DNA of 64,000 nt from MKUN01 sp964481425 (GCA_964481425.1 CAYZTM010000005.1:65641-129640); one strand, 5' to 3'. Counted from the first letter of the stretch, positions 1 to 9,729 are shown. A program made the numbers and translations. Notes: generated by a model not told the origin, from the letters alone.

Positions 1-100
1 TTTGCAAAGCTATAAAAATAAACATCCTACACGAAGTAAGACGCATTCGATATCCCAATTTAACCGCCTGGCACCGTACTTATATAAGCATTTTTCCGGT

Positions 101-2764
101 TTATGCATTTTCCTTGTCATCTTCAGGCATTACAAAAAAGCTTATCGTACGTACAGGATTCAAAAATCCCTTAACACGTGTCCCAAAACCGATCTGTTCC
201 TTTAAATGCTTTATAAAAGGTGTAAGGAACTCCGGCACTTGCTCCGATTCTGAGGCTGTTAATGCCTGTTGGGCATATTTCTGCTTCAGGTATATATTCA
301 TGAATTTTGTGAATGTGGTCCCGAACTGCGGCTCTATCACTTGTCTGGCATACTGCATCGGTGTCAGTTCTCCTCTGAATATGCCGCACTGGTGCAGGTA
401 ATAGCTTGCTGCACGATAGGCCCAATATGCTTTGGCACGTGTAGTCCCTGCATTTTTATGTCGCAGCCGGTAATACCACATAACAAGGTTGGGTAATAGG
501 AGGAATAGCAGGAGTGTTCCTGCGACAATGCCTACTGCGGTCCATAATATTGTTTTTACCGGCAACTTCCTTTCTCCTTTTATCTCCTGCTTCTTTTCCT
601 TTGGCTGCTCTACATCTTTGCGCTTTAGGTACACCTCATCTATTGGAGTGGGTGAGGGGAATCGTTTAATAATGGAACTACCGCTTTCATTATTGGCAGC
701 CGTCATTTTCTTCATAGCCTCGGCATAGGATACGGCCGTAGCCTCTTCTCCCGGCCTTACGCTGGCAAGCGGCACTGCGATACTGTCACGTTGTATCGTG
801 GCTATTTTCATGTCCAACGTTACGGCTACAGGTTGCGATAGTTTGTAATCCTTGTCGTGAAATACCATATGCCGCACTTTCATTACCATTAGCTTGCGGC
901 TGGTGTCTACATTATCAATAACCCCATCCGCTGCCAGCCAGGCCTTGGGTGGCTGCATAGGCGGAGTGCCATCTGGTTTGGGGGCCTCGCGTGCATCGCT
1001 GTTGCCTACTGTGGTATCAAAGTCCAGCCACCCGAATCCCGGGAAATATACCTGGACCCATGCATGTGCCTGGTCGGCATAATACCAGTACCAGCCTTTG
1101 TTCTTATTGCCGCTCCTGTCCACGGTCAGGAAGCCCACAGCTATACGCGAGGGAATGCCTAAAGAACGCAGCATGAAAAGGGTAGCTCCTGCATAATAAG
1201 CACAATATCCCTTGTGGTTTTCAAAAAGGAAATACATCAGTTTCGATGCGCTCGGCAGGTCGGGTATCCCGGGGTTGTCGGTATACTTGTATAGGGGGTC
1301 TCCGTTCTCATCTTTTGATAAAAAATAATCCCGGATCGCTATCATCTTGTCGATAGGGGTATTCGCTTTTGCGGTCACTTTATGGGCAAGGTCAGATATA
1401 GTCTTGAATTTGGTATTCGAAGGCATATAGGTATAGTACTGCATAAAGCGTTTATCGGTCCGCTCATAACTGGGTGCAGTTCTTAATACTTCGAAACGCT
1501 GTTCCTGTAATTTTTTAATGATGGGGTCAGGTGAATTATAAACAAAGTAGGCACTGTTCAGCTCTGAGGTATAGCTCTTTGTCCTGTAAGCGGTTTTGAA
1601 CTCTCCCCTGAAATCTTTTTCTACAGTTATGGGCTGAACAAAGAATCCTACATTGGGTGCCACGTAAGTATTAGGGCTCAGTTGTGCAGTATATACTTCG
1701 GCATCTACAACCTTCCTTAGGCGGTTTGAAAGGCTGTTCTCTATCACACTTGAGTCTGTCTTTGTTGAGAACAGCGGGATTGTAGCCGGTTTTGGCTCAA
1801 AAAGGTCATCATAGGGGATGGTACTGTCCCGCTCGAAGGTTTCGGTGGCGGTGTCGAATTTGGTATAATAGAATGCGGTCAGGTATAAAGGATTGGGCAC
1901 ATCGGTATTGGGGAAGAAGTTGTCAATATGTGCACAAAAAAGTAATTCATTGCTGCGACCAAGGGTACTGCTTAGCCTCGAATACTGCTCAAGATCAAAG
2001 GTGTTGTCCTTGTTCTTTTTCAGCATACTGTTCTTGCCAGCCTTGCCTCCACCGCCGTAGTTGGCAACTGTATCTTTTATTTCGGCGCGCATCAGGTAAA
2101 CAATGCCTCCTAATATGAACAATGATAGCAATCCGAAGATCAGTGTTCTTCTAAAAAGGAACCACCAAAACTTTTGTGACTTGTCTTTGTAGTTATATAC
2201 CTGCTCCGATGTAAAGATGATATATACCGAATAGAGCAGGGCAGGGCTAAAGGTACCCAATAGCCGGTTCACGGTATCAGTGTTGGCTTTCGCAATAAGA
2301 TAGATGCAGGAGCAAAGCAATACTGCAGATATGAATACGGACCAATAGCGTAGCCTGACAAATCCCCAACCTAAAAGCCAGCCGGTAATAAAGAGTATAG
2401 AGAAGGTTCTGAATTGTACAGATATGAAGAATGCGTCGAACTCACCGCCGCCCATATTATCCAGGCCCTTATATACAAGGTATAGGAGGAACAGCACAGC
2501 GGCAAAAACAGGGATGAAACGAAACCTGAATGAATAAATAAGGGCGCTGGCCACCATTCCTGCGGCCACAAATAATGTCAGCTCCAGGGTCATATTGGTT
2601 TGGGCCGGCAAAAATGAAAATAGTCCTGAATGCAGATCGCCGATGATACCAAAATAGTCATGAGCATTCCATAGCAGGAAATAGCAGACCAATGCAGTGG
2701 GAAATATCAGAAATATAAGCCTTGCTAATAATTCATTGACCGGTGTGGCGCGCTGTATATTCAT
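101..2764 (-). CDS. Transglutaminase-core multi-pass membrane protein (TgpA-like)
   Basis: 887-residue membrane protein. The first ~240 residues hold several hydrophobic helices. A long extracytoplasmic part follows, with a transglutaminase-like core at about residues 500-590: the catalytic Cys lies in GYCAYYAGATLFMLRSLGIP (near 522), the His in QAHAWVQVYFPGFGW (near 566) and the Asp in WLDFD (near 580). One more membrane helix sits near 755, then a cytoplasmic tail with Arg/Tyr-rich helices. This helices-core-helix-tail layout is that of TgpA/DUF3488-type proteins, whose substrates are mostly unknown. The ATG at 2764 is the first start in frame. It is divergent from the dehydrogenase at 2992 across a 227-bp gap. 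The enzyme class is well supported, the substrate is not. Confidence 0.85.
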   Translation of the reverse strand: MNIQRATPVNELLARLIFLIFPTALVCYFLLWNAHDYFGIIGDLHSGLFSFLPAQTNMTLELTLFVAAGMVASALIYSFRFRFIPVFAAVLFLLYLVYKGLDNMGGGEFDAFFISVQFRTFSILFITGWLLGWGFVRLRYWSVFISAVLLCSCIYLIAKANTDTVNRLLGTFSPALLYSVYIIFTSEQVYNYKDKSQKFWWFLFRRTLIFGLLSLFILGGIVYLMRAEIKDTVANYGGGGKAGKNSMLKKNKDNTFDLEQYSRLSSTLGRSNELLFCAHIDNFFPNTDVPNPLYLTAFYYTKFDTATETFERDSTIPYDDLFEPKPATIPLFSTKTDSSVIENSLSNRLRKVVDAEVYTAQLSPNTYVAPNVGFFVQPITVEKDFRGEFKTAYRTKSYTSELNSAYFVYNSPDPIIKKLQEQRFEVLRTAPSYERTDKRFMQYYTYMPSNTKFKTISDLAHKVTAKANTPIDKMIAIRDYFLSKDENGDPLYKYTDNPGIPDLPSASKLMYFLFENHKGYCAYYAGATLFMLRSLGIPSRIAVGFLTVDRSGNKNKGWYWYYADQAHAWVQVYFPGFGWLDFDTTVGNSDAREAPKPDGTPPMQPPKAWLAADGVIDNVDTSRKLMVMKVRHMVFHDKDYKLSQPVAVTLDMKIATIQRDSIAVPLASVRPGEEATAVSYAEAMKKMTAANNESGSSIIKRFPSPTPIDEVYLKRKDVEQPKEKKQEIKGERKLPVKTILWTAVGIVAGTLLLFLLLPNLVMWYYRLRHKNAGTTRAKAYWAYRAASYYLHQCGIFRGELTPMQYARQVIEPQFGTTFTKFMNIYLKQKYAQQALTASESEQVPEFLTPFIKHLKEQIGFGTRVKGFLNPVRTISFFVMPEDDKENA

Positions 2765-2947
2765 ATTCAGGTAATGGCAACGGTATCACCGCGCTGTATA
2801 CTTATCAAATGTAGTCATTTCGGTTTTTATAAAGATTCATACACTGCATACATTCCCTAAAATGTTTCTTAAAAATATGCTGTCGGATTTACTCAATAAG
2901 ATTTCAAATATGATGGCTCGGCAATATCTCTCTACGGCTTTGGTTTT

Positions 2948-2964
2948 GTTAAGAATATCTTAAC
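2948..2964. promoter_or_regulatory. 17-bp palindrome upstream of the dehydrogenase, possible operator
   Basis: GTTAAGA-ATA-TCTTAAC is a perfect 7-bp inverted repeat with a 3-bp spacer, 27 bp upstream of the ATG at 2992. Its position in the divergent gap between 2764 and 2992 suits a repressor or activator site. The regulator is unknown. Confidence 0.35.
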
Positions 2965-2991
2965 TTACGCACGTTTAAAAATATTTTCAAA

Positions 2992-3978
2992 ATGATATCT
3001 ACAACAGAACAAGACAAGGTAAAGCTGGAAACAGCCGGACCCGACGAAAAAATCAAGAACATGTTACAGCAATTGAAAGTTGTTACCGTTATCGGTTCGG
3101 GTACCATGGGCAATGGTATCTGCCACGTTTTTGCGCAAAACGGCTTTAATGTACATATGATGGACATTAAACAGCCTGCTCTTGACAAGGCTTTGGCAAC
3201 CATAGGTAAGAATATGGACCGCCAGGTGGCAAAGAACACACTTAGCGAAGAGAACAAACAGGCCGCACTGGCACGTATCACAACTTATACTGACCTTGCT
3301 GAGGCGGTAAAGGATGCTGATATCGTAGTGGAAGCTGCTACAGAGAACATTGATCTGAAGGTGAAAATATTCCAGGACCTGGATAAAATGTGTCCTGAGC
3401 ACACCATCCTGGCTACCAATACATCTTCTATCTCCATCACGCGCATTGGTTCGTTTACCAAAAGGCCGGGCAAAGTGATCGGTATGCACTTTATGAACCC
3501 TGTACCGGTAATGAAGCTGGTTGAGATCATCAATGGCTATGCTACGGAAAAAGAGGTGACGGATATTGTCTATCATCTTTCTGAATATCTTGGCAAAGTT
3601 CCTTGTATTGTTAACGACTACCCCGGTTTTATCTCCAACCGCATATTGATGCCGCTTATAAATGAGGCTATACTTGCATTACAGGAAGGCGTAGCAGGCG
3701 TTACTGAGATCGATACTATTATGAAATTGGGCATGGCACACCCCATGGGGCCACTGCAACTTGCCGACTTCATAGGTTTGGATACTTGCTATTCTATTAT
3801 GAACGTACTGCACATGGGCTTTGGCAATCAAAAGTATGCTCCGGCAACATTATTGGCCAATATGGTACAGGCGGGGTACCTCGGCGTTAAATCCGGCGAG
3901 GGTTTTTATAAATATACTCCCGGTAGCAAAGACATGATCGTTAGCGAACGCTTTCAGAATAAAAGCTGGAAGATATAA
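2992..3978 (+). CDS. 3-hydroxyacyl-CoA (3-hydroxybutyryl-CoA) dehydrogenase
   Basis: NAD-dependent oxidation of 3-hydroxyacyl-CoA to 3-ketoacyl-CoA in fatty-acid or butyrate metabolism, cytoplasmic. The N-terminal Rossmann domain shows VVTVIGSGTMG (residues 30-40). The HFMNPVPVMKLVE segment carries the catalytic His, followed by the C-terminal helical domain with PGFISNRILMPLINEA. From the ATG at 2992 the protein has ~23 extra residues before the fold. The ATG at 3061 (MLQQLKVVTVIG) gives the usual family length and may be the true start. It is a single-gene unit followed by a terminator hairpin. Family assignment is firm; chain-length preference cannot be read from sequence. Confidence 0.9.
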   Translation: MISTTEQDKVKLETAGPDEKIKNMLQQLKVVTVIGSGTMGNGICHVFAQNGFNVHMMDIKQPALDKALATIGKNMDRQVAKNTLSEENKQAALARITTYTDLAEAVKDADIVVEAATENIDLKVKIFQDLDKMCPEHTILATNTSSISITRIGSFTKRPGKVIGMHFMNPVPVMKLVEIINGYATEKEVTDIVYHLSEYLGKVPCIVNDYPGFISNRILMPLINEAILALQEGVAGVTEIDTIMKLGMAHPMGPLQLADFIGLDTCYSIMNVLHMGFGNQKYAPATLLANMVQAGYLGVKSGEGFYKYTPGSKDMIVSERFQNKSWKI

Positions 3979-3999
3979 TACGCATATTTCATAAAAATT

Positions 4000-4034
4000 A
4001 AGAAGTCCCTGCTTATGCCGGGGACTTCTTTGTA
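4000..4034 (+). terminator. Intrinsic terminator between convergent genes
   Basis: Stem AAGAAGTCCC (4000-4009) pairs with GGGACTTCTT (4021-4030), then T-rich sequence. It sits between the convergent dehydrogenase (ends 3978) and the T9SS protein (ends 4046) and may serve both. Confidence 0.7.
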
Positions 4035-4045
4035 ATGGAAAAATT

Positions 4046-6910
4046 TTATTCTACTATCGTTACATCGCCCTTGTAATAATAATTGTGTCCTGGTCCGTCC
4101 TTGAACTGTATATAGTAGTAGAACTGTCCATTGTCTTGCTGAGTACCGTTGATATCGCCTTTCCAGCGCTCTTTTAGGTTCTGTGTATGGAATACGAGAT
4201 TACCCCAGCGGTTATATATCCTGAACTCGTACCCATTGATCGGGCAACTTATCGTTGGCCCAAACTGGTCATTCAACCCGTCATTATTCGGGCTAAAGGC
4301 ATTCGGGATATACACAATGCAATCACACGGTTCGAAGCTTACATCTATAGAACCATCACCGCTACATTTTCCATCTACCACATGTACTGAATATGTACCA
4401 TTATTGGTCACTCTGAATGTTCGTTCTGTACTGCCGTCTTGCCAGGTGTAGCTGCTGTTTTTTGCTCCGGCATCCAGTACCAGTTCATCTTGTCCGCAAG
4501 GCACAGTTCCGTTACCCAGGTCTACCTGCAACACTTTGTTCTGTATTCTAATCGTATCCGATATGCTACATTTACCTACACTTACCGTCACCCAATACAC
4601 TCCCCCGGTTGTCGCAGTGTAAGTTGCAGCTTTGCTGTTGTTCTGCCATAGGTAAGTGGCATCTGGGTATGTAGAAGTTGCATCTAAAAGTTTTTCCTCA
4701 CCTTTACACATAGCAGTATCCTCACCAAGGTTTACTGAAAGCTCATCTATTATTCTAACATTGAAAGTATCTATCCGTTCAGCACAGGCTTTATGCATAG
4801 CTACCCAGTTCAGCGAAGTGCTGGTTATGGTATTTGTTTGATTGCTATTGCCATTGTTCCACAGGTAGCTCAGGTAGCCTTCTGCTGCCGTCAGGTCTGT
4901 TTGTTTTTCAAAACATATATTGGTATCGGTATAGTAGATCGTCGTGTCGGTAGCCCGGTTATAAACACCGAAGGTATCTACCAATGCAAGGCAACCCTTC
5001 TGCGCGTACAGCACTTTCACACCTGGGCTATTGAAGGTATTGTATAAAGTTTGGTTACCATCACTCCACAAGTAGTCGGTATAGCCGGTAGGTGCGGAGA
5101 CCGTTAGGGATGGAGTTGCTTCAAAGCATATAGTAGAGTCAGTAGTACTTGTGAATATTGAGTCCTGCGGAACATTAGTTGCTGTAAAATGGATGGTGTC
5201 AAGTAACAGCATACAGACATTTTGTGCCCGTACCCATTTGCTGGTACTTGTCATAAAGGTGTCTGTCTGGCTTGTTGTGCCATCACTCCACAAATATGAT
5301 GTGTACCCCCCGGGAGCCACAATTATCCTTGGGATATACGCGACACATAGGGTAGTGTCCAGCGATATCCATGTGGTATCCAGCCCGGCATGCACATTGA
5401 AGGAATCAATATGCACACTGCATCCTGTTTGTCCATATGCCCACTTTAGCCCGGGGCCACTAAATGTATCATTTTGCTGTGTGAATCCGTCGCTCCATAA
5501 ATAAACGTTGTATCCCGGGCTTGCCGATAAGATCGGGATGTTATTTACAAAACATACAGTAGTGTCTTTCGCGTTCGTCACAGATACCGTATCAACAGAC
5601 ATTGCGCTTACGTAAAAGGTATCGATTCTTACATTGCAATTATTGTTATCATAAGAATAAACCCATTTCATGCATGTGCCGGAAACTGTATCTGTTTGGG
5701 TGTCTATATTATCGCTCCAATGATAATATAAGTAACCTGCAGGAGCAGATAACGTTTGCGGCCCTTCGGCCAGGCATATCGTTGTATCTGTCTTAACTTG
5801 TGTTGGGGGGCAATATACTACTGCAGGACTGCCAAGCCCTGTTTCAAAAGCATTCCCCTTTAGTACCGGACCGAATACATTATCAACTAAATCACAGGCA
5901 ATTCCTGCCAGGTTAGGTGAATTTATAGTACTGATGGTATATTGGTTTGATGTATGAGTGGCATATATCTTACCATCTGGTCCAACGCGTAATGAACCAT
6001 AACGCCCGTTTACCAACTGTAATTTCGAATTTTGAACTGCTGCGAGGTCCGGAAGAAGGGATACGTCGTATTGATATACTCCGCCCTGACCTATATTAGT
6101 CGATACATATAGTTTACTGCCATCAGGAGAAAAAGATGTTCCAAATGGATGCCCGGAGAAGGTTTGATCCAGCATCAGTGCATTGCTGACCTCTCCCGTA
6201 ACATTATTGAATGAATGCAGCTCAACAGCTGGAGCCCCCGAACACGCTACGGATAGCCGAGTATTATCGGGCGAAGCTTTCATCTCTCCGGTCATATAGG
6301 CATTGTTTGCATTGAGGAATCCCGATATTGAAACAACAGGATTAGGGTTGATGCCATTTTCGTCTATGCGAAAAGTGTGAAATTCATTAGTTGATGTTTT
6401 GTGAACCAGCAGCCAAAGGCATGCTATACCATGGAGCACGATCATTTTATCCGATATATTACTATCCAGTAGGATGTTCTTTTGACCCGTAACCACGTCT
6501 CCATAATTAAAATTTAAAGTCATATCCACTACTGAGTAATATAGTTTATGACTGGTGGTTATTGTAAAGAGATAGTACTGATTGCTATTTGTTACCGACA
6601 TTGCTGTAGCAACACCTTGCGTGGCAGATGAGGCCCCACTCAATCCATTACCATTTGGCATCACAACACCATTTTGGTCGAACACGGATATTGAAGCTGA
6701 GTAAAAAAGCAAGCTCCCGTTTGCGTCACAGACTGACGCAGCTGCATAGGTTGTCCAGATATTACTTGGATACAAGACCGGTGGTCCCGCATTAAAATCA
6801 AGGCCCTGGTGTTCTCCAAAACACCATATGTTATTTTCACCTTGGGCAGCTGCTCTATTACATAACAGGAATAAAATAATGACAAGAAAAGATGGTACAG
6901 GTCTGCGCAT
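4046..6910 (-). CDS. Large T9SS type-B surface protein with tandem Cys modules
   Basis: 954-residue secreted protein. The signal peptide ends near ANRAAAQG. Residues ~25-370 look like a beta-propeller/WD40-type region (SPDGSKLYVST, GPDGKIYATH). Then come seven tandem modules of about 70-90 residues, each with DTTxC near its start, a Y-x-W-S/N/Q-D/N-G core and a second Cys shortly before its end. Five are of one type (KW/NW-x-C-DTF) and the last two resemble ordinary PKD/Ig-like SLDAG-YxWQ modules. The end is a gliding-motility-associated C-terminal domain: PNAFSPNNDGLNDQF, IYNRWGNLVF, GDVTIVE. This predicts export by T9SS and surface attachment or release. The ligand is unknown; adhesin is a guess. 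Confidence 0.88.
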   Translation of the reverse strand: MRRPVPSFLVIILFLLCNRAAAQGENNIWCFGEHQGLDFNAGPPVLYPSNIWTTYAAASVCDANGSLLFYSASISVFDQNGVVMPNGNGLSGASSATQGVATAMSVTNSNQYYLFTITTSHKLYYSVVDMTLNFNYGDVVTGQKNILLDSNISDKMIVLHGIACLWLLVHKTSTNEFHTFRIDENGINPNPVVSISGFLNANNAYMTGEMKASPDNTRLSVACSGAPAVELHSFNNVTGEVSNALMLDQTFSGHPFGTSFSPDGSKLYVSTNIGQGGVYQYDVSLLPDLAAVQNSKLQLVNGRYGSLRVGPDGKIYATHTSNQYTISTINSPNLAGIACDLVDNVFGPVLKGNAFETGLGSPAVVYCPPTQVKTDTTICLAEGPQTLSAPAGYLYYHWSDNIDTQTDTVSGTCMKWVYSYDNNNCNVRIDTFYVSAMSVDTVSVTNAKDTTVCFVNNIPILSASPGYNVYLWSDGFTQQNDTFSGPGLKWAYGQTGCSVHIDSFNVHAGLDTTWISLDTTLCVAYIPRIIVAPGGYTSYLWSDGTTSQTDTFMTSTSKWVRAQNVCMLLLDTIHFTATNVPQDSIFTSTTDSTICFEATPSLTVSAPTGYTDYLWSDGNQTLYNTFNSPGVKVLYAQKGCLALVDTFGVYNRATDTTIYYTDTNICFEKQTDLTAAEGYLSYLWNNGNSNQTNTITSTSLNWVAMHKACAERIDTFNVRIIDELSVNLGEDTAMCKGEEKLLDATSTYPDATYLWQNNSKAATYTATTGGVYWVTVSVGKCSISDTIRIQNKVLQVDLGNGTVPCGQDELVLDAGAKNSSYTWQDGSTERTFRVTNNGTYSVHVVDGKCSGDGSIDVSFEPCDCIVYIPNAFSPNNDGLNDQFGPTISCPINGYEFRIYNRWGNLVFHTQNLKERWKGDINGTQQDNGQFYYYIQFKDGPGHNYYYKGDVTIVE

Positions 6911-7067
6911 AAAAAGGTATTGTTGAGTTTAACGTATAGGTACTATTATCAAATTTATTTAATAAAAATATTATCCGCATCATCATCTGTTTAATATATT
7001 AATACGTAATACGTATACTGCTTAAAGTCATTTATATAAGTAAGTTGTTCTAGCCAGTATGCAAATA

Positions 7068-7100
7068 AAAAGAGCATCCTTTTTCGAAGGATGCTCTTTT
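7068..7100 (-). terminator. Strong hairpin terminator for the 7117-7383 gene
   Basis: 14-bp perfect stem AAAAGAGCATCCTT / AAGGATGCTCTTTT with a 5-nt loop, immediately downstream (leftwards) of the stop at 7117. A/T tracts on both sides let it work in either direction. Confidence 0.8.
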
Positions 7101-7116
7101 ATAAATTTTGCAGAAT

Positions 7117-7383
7117 TTAACGATGCCTGTAATGCCTTACCTGCTTGTGGTGCATATGACGCATGTGGTGCCTGCGTACACGCTCGTGAGCATGTCTCCT
7201 GTGCATCCGGTGCCATCTGTGTGGACCCTGCTGATATACACGTGCCCTGGCCTTGTGGCGACCGGGCACTGATATTACTTTACTATTGCCGGTTTTTACC
7301 TTCTTTACTACGTCTGCTTTACTGCTTACGCCTGCAAATGTAAACAGGACGGTGAACAGCATTAATATGATCCTGGTTTTCAT
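7117..7383 (-). CDS. Small secreted His/Arg-rich basic protein
   Basis: 88 residues. A clear signal peptide (KTRIILMLFTVLFTFAGVSS) precedes a mature part packed with His, Arg and Met (HRMHRRHAHERVRRHHMRHM). No known domain is recognised. Composition suggests metal or polyanion binding in the periplasm, but this is inference. It sits 62 bp downstream of another small secreted basic protein on the same strand (7446-7751) and is followed by a strong terminator, which supports a real transcribed unit. Confidence 0.6.
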   Translation of the reverse strand: MKTRIILMLFTVLFTFAGVSSKADVVKKVKTGNSKVISVPGRHKARARVYQQGPHRWHRMHRRHAHERVRRHHMRHMHHKQVRHYRHR

Positions 7384-7445
7384 GAGTTCTTTGTTTTATT
7401 AAAGTTAGTGATTAATTAAATACTTTGGTAGCTAAAGGGCCATTT

Positions 7446-7751
7446 TTATCCCTTCCTGTAATAACCTGTTTTCCACATTCTTTTGTTGTAGCGGTCCTTT
7501 TCCCAGTGCCCGGGTACCCATACCATTTTGCGCTGCATATTATAGGCCATGCCAATGTTCTTTTTCATTGGGCGCTTGTTGCCTTTATATACCACTACCT
7601 TTGCTGGGAGTGTTCTTACTTTCACGATCTTGCGGGAGGGGACGGGGGCTACTACCTTTTTTATCTTCACAGTCTTGGCATTGCTTTGTGTGTTCATACC
7701 CAGGCTGCACATGACCAGCATAAGGGCTCCGGCGATTATTTTGCTTTTCAT
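7446..7751 (-). CDS. Small secreted basic protein with a PGHW motif
   Basis: 101 residues. The signal peptide is MKSKIIAGALMLVMCSLGMN with cleavage near SNA. The mature part is Lys/Arg-rich and ends with KMVWVPGHWEKDRYNKRMW. The W-V-P-G-H-W segment resembles the YXWXPGHW repeat common in small Bacteroidota and proteobacterial envelope proteins of unknown role. Same strand and similar character as the neighbour at 7117-7383. Function unknown. Confidence 0.65.
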   Translation of the reverse strand: MKSKIIAGALMLVMCSLGMNTQSNAKTVKIKKVVAPVPSRKIVKVRTLPAKVVVYKGNKRPMKKNIGMAYNMQRKMVWVPGHWEKDRYNKRMWKTGYYRKG

Positions 7752-7832
7752 AAAACTGTTGTTTTAGTTAATGCACATAATCCAAAGGCAATGCCAAACT
7801 CGAAATTCGAGATGTTAAAAAAAAGTTGACGC

Positions 7833-8765
7833 TTAGCCCCCCAATTTTTTGAGCACTTTTAGCATGTCAATACCCTTACCTAATACAGGGGAGAAGATAT
7901 CCCCTTTTTGCTCCAGTCTTTTAAGCGTATTCTTTATATTGAAGTCAAGCGGGGACAAACTATGTTTTACTTCGCTCCAGTCTAATGGTGTAGAAACAGT
8001 TGCTCCTGTTTTTGGCCTTAGGCTGTAAGCACATGCGAGCGTTTGTCCCGGCCGGTTTTGTAAATAGTCAATGTAAATATTGTCTCTGCCCCTTTTACTT
8101 AGAGAGCGTTCCAGGCTGGTAAAGCCCGGTATTTGCTCATGGGTAAGCATTGCGATGGTGTGGGCAAGGTCCCGAGCCTGTTCATAGTTATATTTTGCAC
8201 CTAGGGGCACATATACATGCAGTCCGGTGGCGCCCGATGTTTTACAATAGCTTTTACACCCGGCCTTATCCAGTACTTCTTTTACCACAAGCGCAGTATC
8301 CACTACTTGCTCAAATGTGTTTTTTTCTGAAGGGTCTATGTCTATCACAAGGTAATCAGGCTTATCTACAGACACCGTACGTGAATTCCATGGATTTAAT
8401 TCTATACAACCGAGATTGGCAAGATAGAGCAGGGTAGCTTTATTATTACATACTATATAATTGATCTCTTTATCTGCACTCTCCGACCACATTTTATACG
8501 TATCAGCCCATTCGGGTGCGGCATCTCCTGCATCTTTATGAAAGAACCCCTCATCCTGTATTCCGTTGGGGTTTCTTCTCAACGATTCGGGCCGGTCTTT
8601 CAGGTATTTACTGATGTACTTATATACCTTATCGTAGTACTCTATCATATCGCCTTTCGTATAACCTTCATCGGGCCAGTACACTTTGTCCAGGTGTGTT
8701 AATTGTACCTTATTGCCATTTATACTTCTTGTCTTATCCATATGCTGGTTCTTATTTATGGACAT
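7833..8765 (-). CDS. ligD (Pol part): Stand-alone LigD polymerase domain (NHEJ primase-polymerase)
   Basis: 310-residue archaeo-eukaryotic-primase-type polymerase that fills ends and adds (ribo)nucleotides during non-homologous end joining. It starts at the family's usual N-terminus (VQLTHLDKVYWPDEGYTKGDMIEYY). The catalytic DxD is D142/D144 (VIDIDP), followed by SGATGLHVYVPLG and the third acidic site in IYIDYLQN. In most bacteria this domain is fused to the ligase. Here it is a separate gene whose ATG at 8765 lies upstream of the ligase stop at 8752, a 14-bp overlap, so translation is probably coupled. A second ATG at 8741 (MDKTRS) is possible. It is the last gene of the ku-PE-Lig-Pol operon. 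Confidence 0.92.
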   Translation of the reverse strand: MSINKNQHMDKTRSINGNKVQLTHLDKVYWPDEGYTKGDMIEYYDKVYKYISKYLKDRPESLRRNPNGIQDEGFFHKDAGDAAPEWADTYKMWSESADKEINYIVCNNKATLLYLANLGCIELNPWNSRTVSVDKPDYLVIDIDPSEKNTFEQVVDTALVVKEVLDKAGCKSYCKTSGATGLHVYVPLGAKYNYEQARDLAHTIAMLTHEQIPGFTSLERSLSKRGRDNIYIDYLQNRPGQTLACAYSLRPKTGATVSTPLDWSEVKHSLSPLDFNIKNTLKRLEQKGDIFSPVLGKGIDMLKVLKKLGG

Positions 8766-9729
8766 TTTTTCTTGTTTTCACATTCTGACCTTCCGCTTTT
8801 ATCTCCTGCGCTTCTTTATCCACCCTAAGCCCCATGAATACCGGGTGCCTCAAGTGGCCAGCTTGCGTTAGTTCACTGTATTTCACATTGCACACCAGTA
8901 TGGGCTTTAGCCAGGTCACTTTCCCGTTAAGGGGTACCTTTTGGTCAAAGGGTGATTCATCGGAAATATATTCCTGCATCGTATCATAAAGATATTTCAA
9001 TGTCTTTTGATCAAATCCCGTTCCAGTGTGTCCTATATAAGTTAGTTTTCCTTTTTGGTAAGCACCCAGTACCAGGGCGCCAAAGTATTTGCGGCTGTTC
9101 CTCGGCTCAGTATATCCTGTAATGACGGCTTCTTCACTTTGAACCTGTTTAATTTTCAACCACTCATCACTCCTGTAGTTTTCATGGTAGCTGCTTGCAG
9201 CCCGCTTGGCTATCATACCTTCCAGGCCCTTTTTCTTCATTAGCTTGAAGAATTCTTTACCATGGTCTTCTATATGGTCGCAATACACTATTAGGTCACT
9301 ATCGGGTAGCAGTTCTTTTAATATTGCTTTACGTTCCAGTAGGGCTTTATCTTCAATACTTTTCCCGTTTATATACAGGCAGTCGAAAACGTAATATACC
9401 AGCGGCACATCATCGCGCTCGCCATATTGTTGCAGCAACTGGAAGTTGGGCATCCCCTCTCCGTCCAGCGCCACTATTTCACCATCCAGCACCACTTTTC
9501 TTTTTATCTTTTTTAGTGCTTCAAATATAACCGGATACTTATCTGCAAATGACAGTCCGTTCCTCGAATACAGTTTTGTTTTGCTTCCATTGATCTCAGC
9601 TACTGCCCTGTACCCATCCCATTTTATCTCGAATATCCACTTCGGGTCGTCGAAAGCCTTGTCATATAGCTTCGCCATCATTGGCACAATGAAGCTTTTC
9701 AATTTGTTGCTTTCTTTGGCCACGGGCAT
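8752..9729 (-). CDS. ligD (Lig part): Stand-alone LigD ATP-dependent DNA ligase domain
   Basis: 325-residue ATP-dependent DNA ligase that seals strand breaks in NHEJ. The adenylation site is Lys36 in FEIKWDGYRA. Further nucleotidyltransferase motifs follow: YSRNGLSF, LDGEIVAL, VYYVFDCL, EGMIAKR and WLKIK, then an OB-fold C-terminus (GALVLGAYQKGKLTYIGHTGTGF). It starts with an ATG that shares one base with the upstream stop (TAATG at 9727-9731). Family-typical LigD has this module flanked by PE and Pol in one chain. All motifs are intact, so it should be active by itself. Confidence 0.93.
   Translation of the reverse strand: MPVAKESNKLKSFIVPMMAKLYDKAFDDPKWIFEIKWDGYRAVAEINGSKTKLYSRNGLSFADKYPVIFEALKKIKRKVVLDGEIVALDGEGMPNFQLLQQYGERDDVPLVYYVFDCLYINGKSIEDKALLERKAILKELLPDSDLIVYCDHIEDHGKEFFKLMKKKGLEGMIAKRAASSYHENYRSDEWLKIKQVQSEEAVITGYTEPRNSRKYFGALVLGAYQKGKLTYIGHTGTGFDQKTLKYLYDTMQEYISDESPFDQKVPLNGKVTWLKPILVCNVKYSELTQAGHLRHPVFMGLRVDKEAQEIKAEGQNVKTRKNVHK

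Noticed and set aside
2..205. 67-residue plus-strand frame at the window start
   Set aside because: It overlaps the 3' end of the transglutaminase gene on the other strand, with no signal or domain.
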